64,000 bases of DNA, taken from the NCBI GenBank assembly GCA_947475465.1, contig CANJLK010000001.1:1-64000 (forward strand), in the 5' to 3' direction. The DNA is from Caulobacteraceae bacterium. Its GTDB lineage: Bacteria > Pseudomonadota > Alphaproteobacteria > Caulobacterales > Caulobacteraceae. The notes beneath the pieces were generated by a model that did not search any database, was not told the DNA's origin, and saw only the letters and a list, made by a program, of their open reading frames with translations. This document shows, one piece after another, positions 27,906-36,952 of the stretch (its first letter is position 1; each line of letters begins with the position of its first letter). The translations under genes and the position numbers were made by a program.

Positions 27906-28606
27906 TGAAGGCGCTGACCCAGGCTGAACTCGACCTGATCGAGGCGGAGGTCCGCAAGGCCGAGCTTCGCACGACCGGCGAGATCTATTGCGTCGTCGCC
28001 GACGACAGCTCCGACTACGGCGAGACGCCGCTGGGCTGGGCGGCGGGCGTCGCCCTGCTGGCGCCGGCCCTGCTGCTGCTGGGCGGGGTGCACGTGACCA
28101 TCCCGGACCTGTTCTCCACCTGGAGCGCCCAGGACGTGGGGGCGGCCATCGAGATGTCGGTCCGCCGCGCCCTGATCGGGGCGATCGTCCTGCAGGGACT
28201 GCTGTTCGCCCTGACCGCCCTCCTTGTGGCGATCCCGCCGGTGCGCCGCGCGCTGACGCCGCGCGGCCTCAAGCGCGCGAGAGTGCGCCGGCGCGCCGAA
28301 GAGCAATTCCTGGCCAAGAACCTGCACCTGACCCGCGAACGGACCGGGGTGCTGATCTTTGTGTCGCGCGGCGAGCGAATGGCCGAGCTGATCGCCGACG
28401 AGGCCATCGCCGCCAAGGTGGAGCGCCACGTCTGGGACCGGGCCATGGGGGCCCTGACCGAAGGACTGAGACGCGGCCATCCGGCCCAGGGGTTCGAAGA
28501 CGCCATTGGCCATTGTGCGGACGTGCTGGCCGCCCACTTCCCAGCCCGGGTCGATGACAATCCCAATGAATTGCCGGACGCCGTGGTGGTGCTCCGCCGG
28601 CCTTGA
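27905..28606 (+). CDS. Second TPM-domain membrane protein
   Basis: 233 aa. The ATG at 27905 overlaps the previous stop (TGATG). It begins directly with a short TPM-like part (ELRTTGEIYCVVADDSSDY). Two hydrophobic segments (about 48-70 and 95-120) interrupt the domain, then the rest of the TPM-like domain follows (RTGVLIFVSRGERMAELIADEAI). There is no signal peptide or Gly-rich tail. LemA, TPM and TPM in one operon suggests a joint envelope function. Confidence 0.87.
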   Translation: MKALTQAELDLIEAEVRKAELRTTGEIYCVVADDSSDYGETPLGWAAGVALLAPALLLLGGVHVTIPDLFSTWSAQDVGAAIEMSVRRALIGAIVLQGLLFALTALLVAIPPVRRALTPRGLKRARVRRRAEEQFLAKNLHLTRERTGVLIFVSRGERMAELIADEAIAAKVERHVWDRAMGALTEGLRRGHPAQGFEDAIGHCADVLAAHFPARVDDNPNELPDAVVVLRRP

Positions 28607-28715
28607 GGCGATCCGCCGCAGGGCGCTGGGCGGGCGGCGTTCCCATCTTCTGATCTTGCCGGGTTCCGGCATCCGCGACAGAATTGCCGACGGGAATGGC
28701 GGGCGCGCACAACCG

Positions 28716-30089
28716 GTGGATGTTTCAACCGACAGCCCGGCGCTTGGCGCGCCGATCGTGCGTTCCGCGGCGGAAGCCGCAACGCTTGGCGTGGCTTTCC
28801 AGTACGAGACCCGCGGCGACGAGCCCGGCCGTTTCCTCTACATCGGCGGCCGCTGCCGGGCAGTGACCGGGCTGGACCCGCAGGCGGTGCTGGCCGACCC
28901 CCAGGCCCTGTTTCGCCTCGTGGTCCCGGATCATCGCGAAACCTTCGCCCGCGCGGCGGCCGAGGCCCGCGCGAAACTTCAACCCTTCGACGTGGAGCTG
29001 GCGCTTCGGCGGCCGGACGGGGCGTTGCGCTGGCACCGCATCGCCACCATCCCGACGGTTCAGCCGGACGGCGCGGTGCGCTGGGACGGGATGCAGATCG
29101 ACGTCACCCATCGCCGCGAGATGGAAGCCGAACTGGAGGACCAGCGTCGGCGGGTCGCGGTGGCCGTGGCGGCCACCGATCTTGGCCTGTGGGAGCTGGA
29201 TATCCGCGCGCGGCGGCTGGCGTGGTCGCAGACCAACCGGGCCCTGTTCGGTGTTCCCGTCGACATGGAGATCAGCGAGGGCCGGTTCCTCGCCCTGCTG
29301 CACCCCGACGACCGGGCCGGGGTGCTTGCGGCCTACAGCGAGGTCATTGAAGGTCGAGAGACCGGCGACCTGCGCCTGGAGTACCGGATCGTGCGGCCGG
29401 ACGGCGAGGCGCGCTGGCTGCATTCCCGCGGCCGTCTGATCCGCGACGCTCTGGGGCCGGCGCGCCTGGTGGGCACCACCCTGGACATCACCGAGCGGCG
29501 GGCTGCCGAGGACGGGCGCAACCTCCTGATGGGCGAACTGGCCCACCGCGCCAAGAACGGCATCGCAGTGATCATGGCGATCATCAGCCAGAGCGCGCGG
29601 GGCCAGGAGAGCGTCGAAGCCTTCGAAGCGTCCGTGATGGCCAGGCTGCACGCCATGGCCGCATCGCAGGACCTGGTGATGGCCTCGGGTGGCCGGCCCG
29701 TGGAGTTGGACGGGGTGATCCGCCAGGCCCTGACGCCGTTCGGCCTGGCCCACTTCGACATCGATGCGGCCTTCGCAGGCGTGACCGTGCGCGGCGAGCT
29801 GGCGGTGGGACTTGGCCTGATGCTCCATGAACTGGCCACCAACGCCACCAAGTACGGCGCCCTGTCCGTCGCCAAGGGCCGGGTTTCCCTGTCGCGGCGG
29901 GCGGCCGCCGAAGGCCGCGCGGCGCTGGCCTGGCGCGAACGGGGTGGCCCGCCGGTGGCGGTGTCGGCGCGCAAGGGATTCGGGACCCGGCTTCTGGAAC
30001 AGGCCCTGCGCCACCAGGACGGCGAGGTTCAGTTCCGGTTCGAGCCCAACGGCTTCCAGGCCGAGGTCGGGTTTCCGGTCGGCCGGTAG
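28716..30089 (+). CDS. HWE-family sensor histidine kinase with two PAS domains
   Basis: About 457 aa if the GTG at 28716 is used; the start is uncertain because no strong ribosome site is seen and the frame runs back into the TPM gene. There are two PAS/PAC modules (about 15-130 and 140-265), the second ending in TTLDITERR. The kinase core has the HWE H-box LMGELAHRAKNGIAV with His277, the N-box HELATNATKYGALS, and the WxE motif LAWRERGG. No membrane segment is seen, so it is probably cytoplasmic. No response regulator or anti-sigma partner is adjacent. Such kinases often sense light, redox or stress. Confidence 0.9.
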   Translation: MDVSTDSPALGAPIVRSAAEAATLGVAFQYETRGDEPGRFLYIGGRCRAVTGLDPQAVLADPQALFRLVVPDHRETFARAAAEARAKLQPFDVELALRRPDGALRWHRIATIPTVQPDGAVRWDGMQIDVTHRREMEAELEDQRRRVAVAVAATDLGLWELDIRARRLAWSQTNRALFGVPVDMEISEGRFLALLHPDDRAGVLAAYSEVIEGRETGDLRLEYRIVRPDGEARWLHSRGRLIRDALGPARLVGTTLDITERRAAEDGRNLLMGELAHRAKNGIAVIMAIISQSARGQESVEAFEASVMARLHAMAASQDLVMASGGRPVELDGVIRQALTPFGLAHFDIDAAFAGVTVRGELAVGLGLMLHELATNATKYGALSVAKGRVSLSRRAAAEGRAALAWRERGGPPVAVSARKGFGTRLLEQALRHQDGEVQFRFEPNGFQAEVGFPVGR

Positions 30090-30099
30090 GCTGGGCTGT

Positions 30100-30115
30100 G
30101 GCGCGCCCGCGCGCC
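30100..30115 (+). terminator. Small GC hairpin between the kinase and molybdenum-hydroxylase genes
   Basis: GGCGCG pairs with CGCGCC around a 4-nt loop, 10 nt after the kinase stop. There is no T-run, so termination is possible but not convincing. Confidence 0.3.
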
Positions 30116-30152
30116 GGGGGCTAGGATCGCAGCGGTTCGTGGAGGACGGCGC

Positions 30153-30617
30153 ATGGCGTTCAAGCTCAAGGTCAACGGCAAGGCGATGAGCGCCGATGTC
30201 GATCCCGATACGCCGCTGCTCTGGACGCTGCGCGACACCTTGGGGATCGTCGGTCCCAAGTATGGCTGCGGCGTCGGACAGTGCGGCGCCTGCACGGTCC
30301 ATATCGACGGTCAGCCGGTGCGCAGCTGCCTGCTGCCGGTCTCCGCTGTCGGCCAAGCGGCGATCACCACCATCGAAGGCATCGGCGCCGATCCGGTCGG
30401 ACGCAAGGTCCAGGCGGCCTGGACGGAGCTGGACGTCGCCCAGTGCGGCTATTGCCAGCCCGGCCAGATCCTGGCGGCGACGGCGCTCCTCAAGGCCAAG
30501 GCGAAGCCCACCGACGCCGACATCGACGCGGCCATGACCAACATCTGCCGCTGCGCCACCTACATCCGCATCCGCGCGGCCATCAAGCTGGCTTCCGGCC
30601 AGCCGCAGACAGCGTGA
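30153..30617 (+). CDS. (2Fe-2S)-binding subunit of isoquinoline-oxidoreductase-type molybdenum hydroxylase
   Basis: 154 aa, the IorA-type small subunit that passes electrons from the molybdenum site. The plant-type [2Fe-2S] cluster motif is CGVGQCGACTVH. The C-terminal cluster has CGYCQPGQ and CRCATY. A strong GGAGG site lies 7 nt upstream of the ATG. It overlaps the large-subunit start (GTGA). No FAD subunit is present, as usual for the two-subunit Ior type, which uses cytochromes or dyes as acceptors. Confidence 0.93.
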   Translation: MAFKLKVNGKAMSADVDPDTPLLWTLRDTLGIVGPKYGCGVGQCGACTVHIDGQPVRSCLLPVSAVGQAAITTIEGIGADPVGRKVQAAWTELDVAQCGYCQPGQILAATALLKAKAKPTDADIDAAMTNICRCATYIRIRAAIKLASGQPQTA

Positions 30618-32848
30618 GCGACATGGCCGTTGAACCCACCGGCGCCTCGCGCCGCGACCTGATTAAGATCACCGCCTCGGCGGCGGGCCTGTTGCTGGCT
30701 TTCCGTGTCGCCCCCAAGGCCGAGGCCGCCGAGCGGGCGGGCGCGGTGGCGCTCAACGCCTATGTGCGTGTTGGCCCCGACGGCATCGTCACCATCACCT
30801 CGAAGAACCCGGAGATCGGCCAGGGCATCAAGACCGCCCTGCCGATGATCATCGCCGAGGAGTTGGATGTCGCGTGGGAGAACGTCCGCATCCAGCAGGC
30901 CGACAACGACCCCAAGGCCTATGGCCGACAGCTGGCCGGCGGCAGCAGCTCCATTCCGGGCAACTGGGACGATCTGCGCCGGGTGGGCGCCGTGGCGCGC
31001 GCCATGTTGGTGCAGGCCGCCGCCCTCGCCTGGAACTGCCCGCCCGGTGAGTGCGCGACCGACGCCGGCTACGTCATCCACGCCGCGACGGGGCGCCGGC
31101 AGGGCTATGGCCCGCTGTCGGTCCAGTGCGCGGCCATCGCGGCGCCCGACCCCAGGACCGTCGCCCTCAAGGACCCCAAGGCCTACCGCATCGTCGGCCG
31201 GGGCACGCCGCAGTACGACACCGCCAGGATCGTCACCGGAGCGCCGCTCTTTGGCATCGACATCCGCCTGCCCGGCATGCTGTACGCCACCTTCCAGAAG
31301 GCGCCGGTCTACGGGGCCCGGGTGGCCAAGGCGGACCTCGACGCGGCGATGAAGGTGAAGGGGGTCCGCAAGGCCTTCGTCATGGACACCGACGCGGTCG
31401 GCAAACTGGCCGGCGTGCAGGCGATCAGCGACCTGGGCTGGGCGGCGCCCCTGAACGGCGTGGCCGTGGTGGGCGATAGCTGGTGGGCGGCGCGCAAGGG
31501 CCGCGACCGGCTGAACACCCAGTGGATGGAGCACCCTACCGGCAAGCAGGGGACCGAGGCCTATGACGCCCGCGCCCTGTCGCTGAGCGCCGGGCCGCCG
31601 CAGAAGCTGCTGAAGAGCGAGGGCGACGTGGAGGCGGCTCTCAAGGGCGCGGCCAAGACCGTGGAGGCGGCCTACGCCTATCCGTTCCTGTCCCATGCGC
31701 CGCTGGAACCGCAGAACACCACGGCCCACTTCCACGACGGCAAGCTGGAGATCTGGTCGCCGACTCAGACGCCTGAAATGGGTGCGCAACTCTGCGCCAA
31801 GGTCCTGGGGATCAAGCCTGAGGATATCACCCTGCACATGACCCGGGCCGGCGGGGGCTTCGGCCGGCGGCTGCAGAACGACTACATGGTCCAGGCGGCC
31901 TGGATCGCCCGGGAGGCGGGCGTTCCGGTGAAGCTGCTGTGGACGCGCGAAGACGACATGGCCTTCGATTACTATCGGCCAGCCGGCTTTCACTTCTTCA
32001 AGGGCGGCGTGGACAGCGCGGGTGCGGTGGTGGCCTGGCAGAACCACTTTGTCACCTTTGGCGACGGCGAAAAGGCGGCGGGCAGCGCCGCCATGGGCGC
32101 CAACGAGTTTCCGGCCCGGTTCGTACCCAACTACCGGCTGGGCCAGTCGATGCAGCCCCTGGGCGCGCCCACGGGACCGATGCGGGCGCCGGGGTCGAAC
32201 GCCATCGCCTTCGCCGTGCAATCCTTCATCGATGAACTGGCGGACGCGGCGGGCGCCGATCCCCTGGCCTTCAGGTTGAAGCTGCTGGGAGACGCAGGGA
32301 CGGTCGGCGAGGGCAACGACGCCTACAACGCCGCGCGGATGCGCGGCGTGCTGGAACTGGTGCGCGACAAATCGGGCTGGGCCAACCGCGGCAAGCTGCC
32401 CAAGGGCACGGGCATGGGCGTCGCCTTCCACTACAGCCACAAGGGTTATTTCGCGGAGGTCGTAAAGGCCAGCGTCGGCAAGGACGGCGCGGTGAAGGTC
32501 GACAAGGTCTGGGTGGCGGGCGACGTGGGCCGCCAGATCGTCAATCCCCTGGGCGCGGTCAACCAGGTCCAGGGCGCGGCGCTGGACGGCATTTCCCAGG
32601 CGCGGTTCCTGAAGATCACACTGAAGGATGGCCAGGCGGTCCAGCGCAATTTCCAGGACTATCCGCTGATGCGAATGGCGGATTCAGCGCCGGTCGAAGT
32701 GCATTTCAACATGACCGACTACCCGCCCACCGGCCTGGGCGAGCCGGCGCTGCCGCCGGTGATCCCGGCCCTGTGCAACGCCATCTTCGCGGCCTGCGGC
32801 AAGCGCATCCGGCGCCTGCCGATCGAGGAGCCGCTGCTGCGCGCCTGA
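30614..32848 (+). CDS. Molybdopterin-binding subunit of isoquinoline-oxidoreductase/aldehyde-oxidase family
   Basis: 744 aa. A twin-arginine signal (SRRDLIKITASAAGLLLAF) predicts export of the folded cofactor-loaded enzyme to the periplasm, with the small subunit carried along. Molybdopterin-binding segments include TRAGGGFGRRL and GAPTGPMRAPGSNA. The catalytic Glu is in GLGEPALPP near the C-terminus. GTG at 30614 overlaps the small-subunit stop; ATG at 30623 is an alternative. It probably hydroxylates an aldehyde or N-heterocycle; the substrate is unknown. No XdhC-type maturation gene is in the window. Confidence 0.92.
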   Translation: MSDMAVEPTGASRRDLIKITASAAGLLLAFRVAPKAEAAERAGAVALNAYVRVGPDGIVTITSKNPEIGQGIKTALPMIIAEELDVAWENVRIQQADNDPKAYGRQLAGGSSSIPGNWDDLRRVGAVARAMLVQAAALAWNCPPGECATDAGYVIHAATGRRQGYGPLSVQCAAIAAPDPRTVALKDPKAYRIVGRGTPQYDTARIVTGAPLFGIDIRLPGMLYATFQKAPVYGARVAKADLDAAMKVKGVRKAFVMDTDAVGKLAGVQAISDLGWAAPLNGVAVVGDSWWAARKGRDRLNTQWMEHPTGKQGTEAYDARALSLSAGPPQKLLKSEGDVEAALKGAAKTVEAAYAYPFLSHAPLEPQNTTAHFHDGKLEIWSPTQTPEMGAQLCAKVLGIKPEDITLHMTRAGGGFGRRLQNDYMVQAAWIAREAGVPVKLLWTREDDMAFDYYRPAGFHFFKGGVDSAGAVVAWQNHFVTFGDGEKAAGSAAMGANEFPARFVPNYRLGQSMQPLGAPTGPMRAPGSNAIAFAVQSFIDELADAAGADPLAFRLKLLGDAGTVGEGNDAYNAARMRGVLELVRDKSGWANRGKLPKGTGMGVAFHYSHKGYFAEVVKASVGKDGAVKVDKVWVAGDVGRQIVNPLGAVNQVQGAALDGISQARFLKITLKDGQAVQRNFQDYPLMRMADSAPVEVHFNMTDYPPTGLGEPALPPVIPALCNAIFAACGKRIRRLPIEEPLLRA

Positions 32849-32852
32849 CACG

Positions 32853-33755
32853 TCAGCCGGGCTTGCCGCCCGGTTCGCTGTAGCCGGGACCGCGTGACAT
32901 CGACCGAGACAGGGGCATCCTGAGCAGCCAGTCACCGCCCATGGCTATCTGCGCGGGGCCGACGTCGCGGGCCAGATGGTTGCGGATCTCATCCGGAATG
33001 GAGCCCTCCGGCGCCACCGGATCGCTCATGGCCAGGGTATCGAAGCGCCGGTCGTCGGCCTCCGCATCGCCGCTGAGGTCGCCGATCCGCTCGAACATGA
33101 TCGCGCTGGCGGTGGGCGTGCGGCCGGCGTCGAGAGCAGGCCCCAGCATCAGGCCGTCGAGCACCTGGGCCTTGGGCGTGGCGACTCCGTGGAAGATCCC
33201 GAACAGCAGCGCGCCGCTGGTGATGTCGGCGGCCACCGTGAACAGCTGATCGTGAAGTGTCAGCACCCAGCCATCGACCTTGGTCCCCCCGGTGCCCATG
33301 CGCAGCCGCAGGAAGCCGGTAGGGTCGAGGCGCACCATCGCGTGGTCGTGGACGAAGCGCCCCGGCTGCATGACGTAGGGCCGGGTGGATCGGAAGAAAC
33401 CCTCGTATGCCGCGCCCCGCAGGGCGGTCGTGGCCAGGATCTGCTCGGTGATCGCGAGCGGCAGGCCCTGGACCAGCGGCGGCGCATCCAGGCCGGGAAC
33501 GGCGCTGGGGTCGGCGCCCATCATGCGCGCGAGATCGGCGAGGCTGCGGTCCCAGTCGAGGGTGGTGAAGCCGTCGACCTTGCCGGCGATCAATCCGGTG
33601 AGCCGCGAGAGATTGTGGCCCGAGGGCTTCACCGCGCCGGTCACCCAGCGGCTGACCACGGATTTGTCCACCCCCAGGTCGGCGGCCAGACGGCCACGGC
33701 TGATCGACAGCGCTTTCAGCACCAGATCAAGCTTCGCGCTGAAGGTTTCCGACAT
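32853..33755 (-). CDS. HTH protein with uncharacterised C-terminal sensor domain
   Basis: 300 aa from the ATG at 33755; the open frame runs further up but without likely coding. Residues 1-55 form a Cro/C1-like helix-turn-helix (LSISRGRLAADLGVDKSVVSRWVTG). The remaining 240 residues match nothing I can name. They contain a repeated beta-rich pattern around FVHDHAMVRLDPTGFLRLRMG, suggesting a ligand- or PAS-like fold. It is convergent with the molybdenum-hydroxylase operon (4 nt apart) and divergent from the cupredoxin gene, which it could regulate. Confidence 0.8.
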   Translation of the reverse strand: MSETFSAKLDLVLKALSISRGRLAADLGVDKSVVSRWVTGAVKPSGHNLSRLTGLIAGKVDGFTTLDWDRSLADLARMMGADPSAVPGLDAPPLVQGLPLAITEQILATTALRGAAYEGFFRSTRPYVMQPGRFVHDHAMVRLDPTGFLRLRMGTGGTKVDGWVLTLHDQLFTVAADITSGALLFGIFHGVATPKAQVLDGLMLGPALDAGRTPTASAIMFERIGDLSGDAEADDRRFDTLAMSDPVAPEGSIPDEIRNHLARDVGPAQIAMGGDWLLRMPLSRSMSRGPGYSEPGGKPG

Positions 33756-33788
33756 GAATTCCGCTCGCCCTTTCGCCTGCCCTTTAGA

Positions 33789-33813
33789 GTAAGCCGCAGG
33801 TCTTACGAAAGAC
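33789..33813. promoter_or_regulatory. Overlapping short palindromes upstream of the HTH gene
   Basis: GTCTT-ACGA-AAGAC at 33800-33813 is a perfect 5-bp inverted repeat with 4-nt centre, and GTAAG/CTTAC arms at 33789-33793 and 33802-33806 overlap it. It lies 34-58 nt upstream of the HTH start in the 222-nt divergent spacer. It is a candidate operator for the HTH protein and the cupredoxin gene. Confidence 0.35.
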
Positions 33814-33977
33814 TTCAGTGCCGCGGGGCGCAAACATGCGCGACGAATGCGCAACGGCGACCTGGTGGCCGGTTGCAAAACCTGACCGCAGGTTGCGCCG
33901 CGACGTCCCGGCGGCGGGATTCCATGCGAATTCCATGGTTTACGCGAACTTCACGAAGGGTGGGGTAGCGTGAGGCC

Positions 33978-34619
33978 ATGCGGCTTCCCGCGCCATTCTT
34001 GACGGCCCTTTTCTGGGCCCTGGCCATCGCCGCGCCCGCCAGCGCCGGCGACCTCTCGGTCATGCTCGCCACGGCGCAGGGAAAACCGCTCGCCAACGCC
34101 GTTGTGATGGTCAGGCCGCAGGGCTTCGCGCCCCGCGGACCCATCCGCTTTCCATGGCCCTATCGCATGGCGCAGCGGGACATGCAGTTCGAGCCGTTCG
34201 TCCTGATCGTGCCGGTGGGCGCGGAGGTGGCGTTCCCCAACCTCGATCCCTTCAAGCACCACGTCTACTCGTTCTCCGCGGCCCACGCCTTTGAACTCAA
34301 GCTCTACGGGCGCGAAGAGACTCGCACCGTGAAATTCGACAAGCCTGGGGTCATCGCCCTGGGCTGCAACATCCACGACGACATGACGGCCTTCATCCGG
34401 GTGGTGGACACGCCCTTCGCGATCAAGAGCACGGCGCGCGGCGAAGCGGTGATCCGCGACATCCCGGCCGGTCCGGCCACCCTGACGATCTGGTACCCGT
34501 TCCTGAAGTCCAAGGGCGCGGAAGTGAGCCGACAGGTCGTCGTGCCGGCGACGGGCGCCCTCAGCCTCGCCATCGCGCTGGACGTGCGGGCTCCGCCCTT
34601 GCGCCGTGGGGGCTATTGA
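33978..34619 (+). CDS. Secreted cupredoxin-like protein (methylamine-utilization-protein type), copy A
   Basis: 213 aa with a signal peptide (cleavage near ASAGD, about residue 23). The core is a beta-sandwich resembling plastocyanin-type proteins. Possible type-1 copper ligands are H94 or H95 (HHVYSFS) and C130, H133 and M136 in GCNIHDDM. The family is often labelled methylamine utilization protein, but no methylamine genes are nearby. A second copy (38312-38935) shares nearly the same motifs. The stop overlaps the next gene (EAL protein) by 3 nt, so the two are coupled. Confidence 0.82.
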   Translation: MRLPAPFLTALFWALAIAAPASAGDLSVMLATAQGKPLANAVVMVRPQGFAPRGPIRFPWPYRMAQRDMQFEPFVLIVPVGAEVAFPNLDPFKHHVYSFSAAHAFELKLYGREETRTVKFDKPGVIALGCNIHDDMTAFIRVVDTPFAIKSTARGEAVIRDIPAGPATLTIWYPFLKSKGAEVSRQVVVPATGALSLAIALDVRAPPLRRGGY

Positions 34620-36952
34620 AGGTGCCGGTGTTCTCTCGCCTGCGGACCAAGCTGACGGTCCTCTACGCCGCTCTGTTCGGCGTGACGCTGATGCTGGTCT
34701 CGCTGGCCGTCTACGCCGCCATCAGCGGGGCCGCCCAGCGGCAGGTGCGCGCCGAACTGACTGCGTCGGGCACAGTGTTCGACCGGGTCTGGGAATTGCG
34801 CGACGAGCGGCTGCACGAAGGCGCATCGCTGCTCTCGCGCGACTTCGGCTTCCGGGAGGCCGTGGCGACGGGCGATGCGGCTACGATCGTCTCGGCCACC
34901 GAGAACCTGAAACGGCGGTTCAGCATCGACGAGGTGTTCATCGTCACGGTCGACGGCCGGATAATCGGCCAGGACGCGGCCCGGCTGTCGGGTGATGCGC
35001 GCAAGCTGACCACGGCTTTCGAAACCGCCGAGGATCCCTCCGGCGTGGTGATGCTGGCCGGCGCGCCCTACCAGGTGATGTCGGCCCCGGTCCTGTCGCC
35101 GGACCAGATCGGTTGGCTGGTGTTCGCCGTGCGGCTCGACCGCAACGAGATGAGCGCGCTCGAGCGGCTGTCGGCCATCCCGCTCAAGGCGGTCGTCCTC
35201 CATCGGGAGGGCCGACAATGGCTTCTTGACGACGGCACGAGTAAGCATAGTGACCCGAGATTGAGCTCCTTCATCGACGGCGTGCTGGCGAAGCATCAGA
35301 ACGAGCCTCAGCCCCTGAATGAGCGCGGCGGGGCCTCGCTGGCGCTGGTGAAGCGGCTGCCGGCCCTGACCGAGGATGCGCCGGCGACCCTCCTGTTGCG
35401 CTATCCCATGGCGCTGGCCCTCGCGCCCTACCAGCCGCTGATCGCGGCGGTGGGCCTGGCGGGCCTGCTGGGCCTGGCGATCGTCGGCTGGGGGTCCTGG
35501 GCCCTGGCGCGCGGAGTCACCCGCCCGATTTCGGCGCTGGACGACGGCGTGAACCGCCTGCAGCGCGGCGAGGACGCGCATGTGGAGGTCGAAACCGAGG
35601 ACGAGATCGGGCGCCTGGCCGCGAGCTTCAACACCATGGCCACGGAGATCCGCGACCGCGAGCGCAGGATCACCCACCTGGCGCTGCACGATGGCGAGAC
35701 CGGCCTGCCGAACCGGTTGGCGCTGGAGCGGGTGGTCGAAGGTTTGTCTGAACATCCGCCCGGCTGCGCCTTTGTGGCGGCGGTGGGCATCGCGCGATTC
35801 GACCATGTGCGCGGGGCGATCGGCTACGCGCTTTCGGCCCAGGCCGTGCGGATGATCGGGAACAGGCTCGCCGGCCTGACCCCGGCCTCGGCGGTGGCGC
35901 GGATCGCCACCGATGTCCTGGGATTTTGTCTGGTCGCCGAAGGACCTGAGGCCGCCGCCGAGGCCGCCCAGGCGTTGATGGCCGGGCTGGAACATCCCCT
36001 GCAGGTGGGCGGCGACGCCATCGATGTCGTTCTCAACCTGGGCCTCGCGCCGATGATCCGCGGTGCGGGTCCGGGAGCGGCCATAGAACAGGCCAATATC
36101 GCCCTGGACCAGGCGCGGACCGACCGGCGGAAGGTGGCGTTCTTTGACGCCGCGGCCTATGGCGACCCGGCCTCGAACCTGTCCCTGATGAGCGGCATGC
36201 TGGGGGCCATCGACAGCGGCGGGCTGGAGCTGTTCTACCAGCCGAAGTTCGACATGCGGGCCAATCGGGTGACGGGGGTCGAGGCCCTGTCGCGCTGGCG
36301 CCACCCGCATCGCGGCATGCTGGCGCCGGATCTTTTCATCCCCATGGCCGAGGAGACCGGCCATATCCGCACGCTCACCGAATGGGTGCTCAAGCGGGCG
36401 ATCGCCGACCAGGCGCATCTGGCCGCCCTGGGCCATGACCTCGACATGTCGGTGAACATTTCGGGCCGGACCCTGTGCGAAGAGGACTTCACCGACTTCG
36501 CCCTGGAGCAGGCGGCCCGTGCCTGCGGCCGGCTGATCTTCGAGATCACGGAGACGGCGGTCATCGAGAACCCGGACGCGGCGCTGACCATGCTCGACCG
36601 GTTCGCCGAGGCCGGGATCGCCATCTCCATCGACGACTTCGGGACAGGACTCTCGTCCCTGGCCTACCTGAAGCGGATTCGGGGCCAGGAGCTGAAGATC
36701 GACAAGTCGATCGTGCAAGGCGTCACCGAGAGCCAGCGCGACGCCCTGATCGTCCGCTCGACCATCGATCTGGCCCACAGCCTGGGCTTCAAGGTCACCG
36801 CCGAAGGCGTGGAGACCAGCGACTGCTATTCGCTGCTGGGCGCCATGGGGTGCGACCAGGCGCAGGGCTACCTGATCGCCCGGCCTATGCCCCGCAAGGA
36901 TCTATTGATCTATTTGAGCCAGGCTAAGTCCGAAGAGCGCGGTTACGGGTGA
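34616..36952 (+). CDS. Membrane c-di-GMP phosphodiesterase: periplasmic sensor, HAMP, degenerate GGDEF, EAL
   Basis: 778 aa. TTG at 34616 overlaps the cupredoxin stop; GTG at 34622 is an alternative. TM1 (about 12-35), a roughly 230-residue periplasmic sensor, TM2 (about 270-298) and a HAMP domain come first. The GGDEF domain is degenerate: its signature is replaced by A-T-D-V-L at residues 431-435, so cyclase activity is unlikely. The EAL domain is intact, with EAL at 556, SVNISG, FEITET, DDFGTGLSSLAYLK, KIDKSIV and AEGVET. It should degrade c-di-GMP in response to a periplasmic cue, perhaps presented by the cupredoxin. Confidence 0.92.
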   Translation: MKVPVFSRLRTKLTVLYAALFGVTLMLVSLAVYAAISGAAQRQVRAELTASGTVFDRVWELRDERLHEGASLLSRDFGFREAVATGDAATIVSATENLKRRFSIDEVFIVTVDGRIIGQDAARLSGDARKLTTAFETAEDPSGVVMLAGAPYQVMSAPVLSPDQIGWLVFAVRLDRNEMSALERLSAIPLKAVVLHREGRQWLLDDGTSKHSDPRLSSFIDGVLAKHQNEPQPLNERGGASLALVKRLPALTEDAPATLLLRYPMALALAPYQPLIAAVGLAGLLGLAIVGWGSWALARGVTRPISALDDGVNRLQRGEDAHVEVETEDEIGRLAASFNTMATEIRDRERRITHLALHDGETGLPNRLALERVVEGLSEHPPGCAFVAAVGIARFDHVRGAIGYALSAQAVRMIGNRLAGLTPASAVARIATDVLGFCLVAEGPEAAAEAAQALMAGLEHPLQVGGDAIDVVLNLGLAPMIRGAGPGAAIEQANIALDQARTDRRKVAFFDAAAYGDPASNLSLMSGMLGAIDSGGLELFYQPKFDMRANRVTGVEALSRWRHPHRGMLAPDLFIPMAEETGHIRTLTEWVLKRAIADQAHLAALGHDLDMSVNISGRTLCEEDFTDFALEQAARACGRLIFEITETAVIENPDAALTMLDRFAEAGIAISIDDFGTGLSSLAYLKRIRGQELKIDKSIVQGVTESQRDALIVRSTIDLAHSLGFKVTAEGVETSDCYSLLGAMGCDQAQGYLIARPMPRKDLLIYLSQAKSEERGYG

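Noticed and set aside
30560..32440. 626-aa open frame on the minus strand opposite the molybdopterin subunit
   Set aside because: It is the antisense shadow of a clear enzyme gene with intact motifs; its translation is rich in His, Arg, Gly and Val, as expected for reverse frames in GC-rich DNA.
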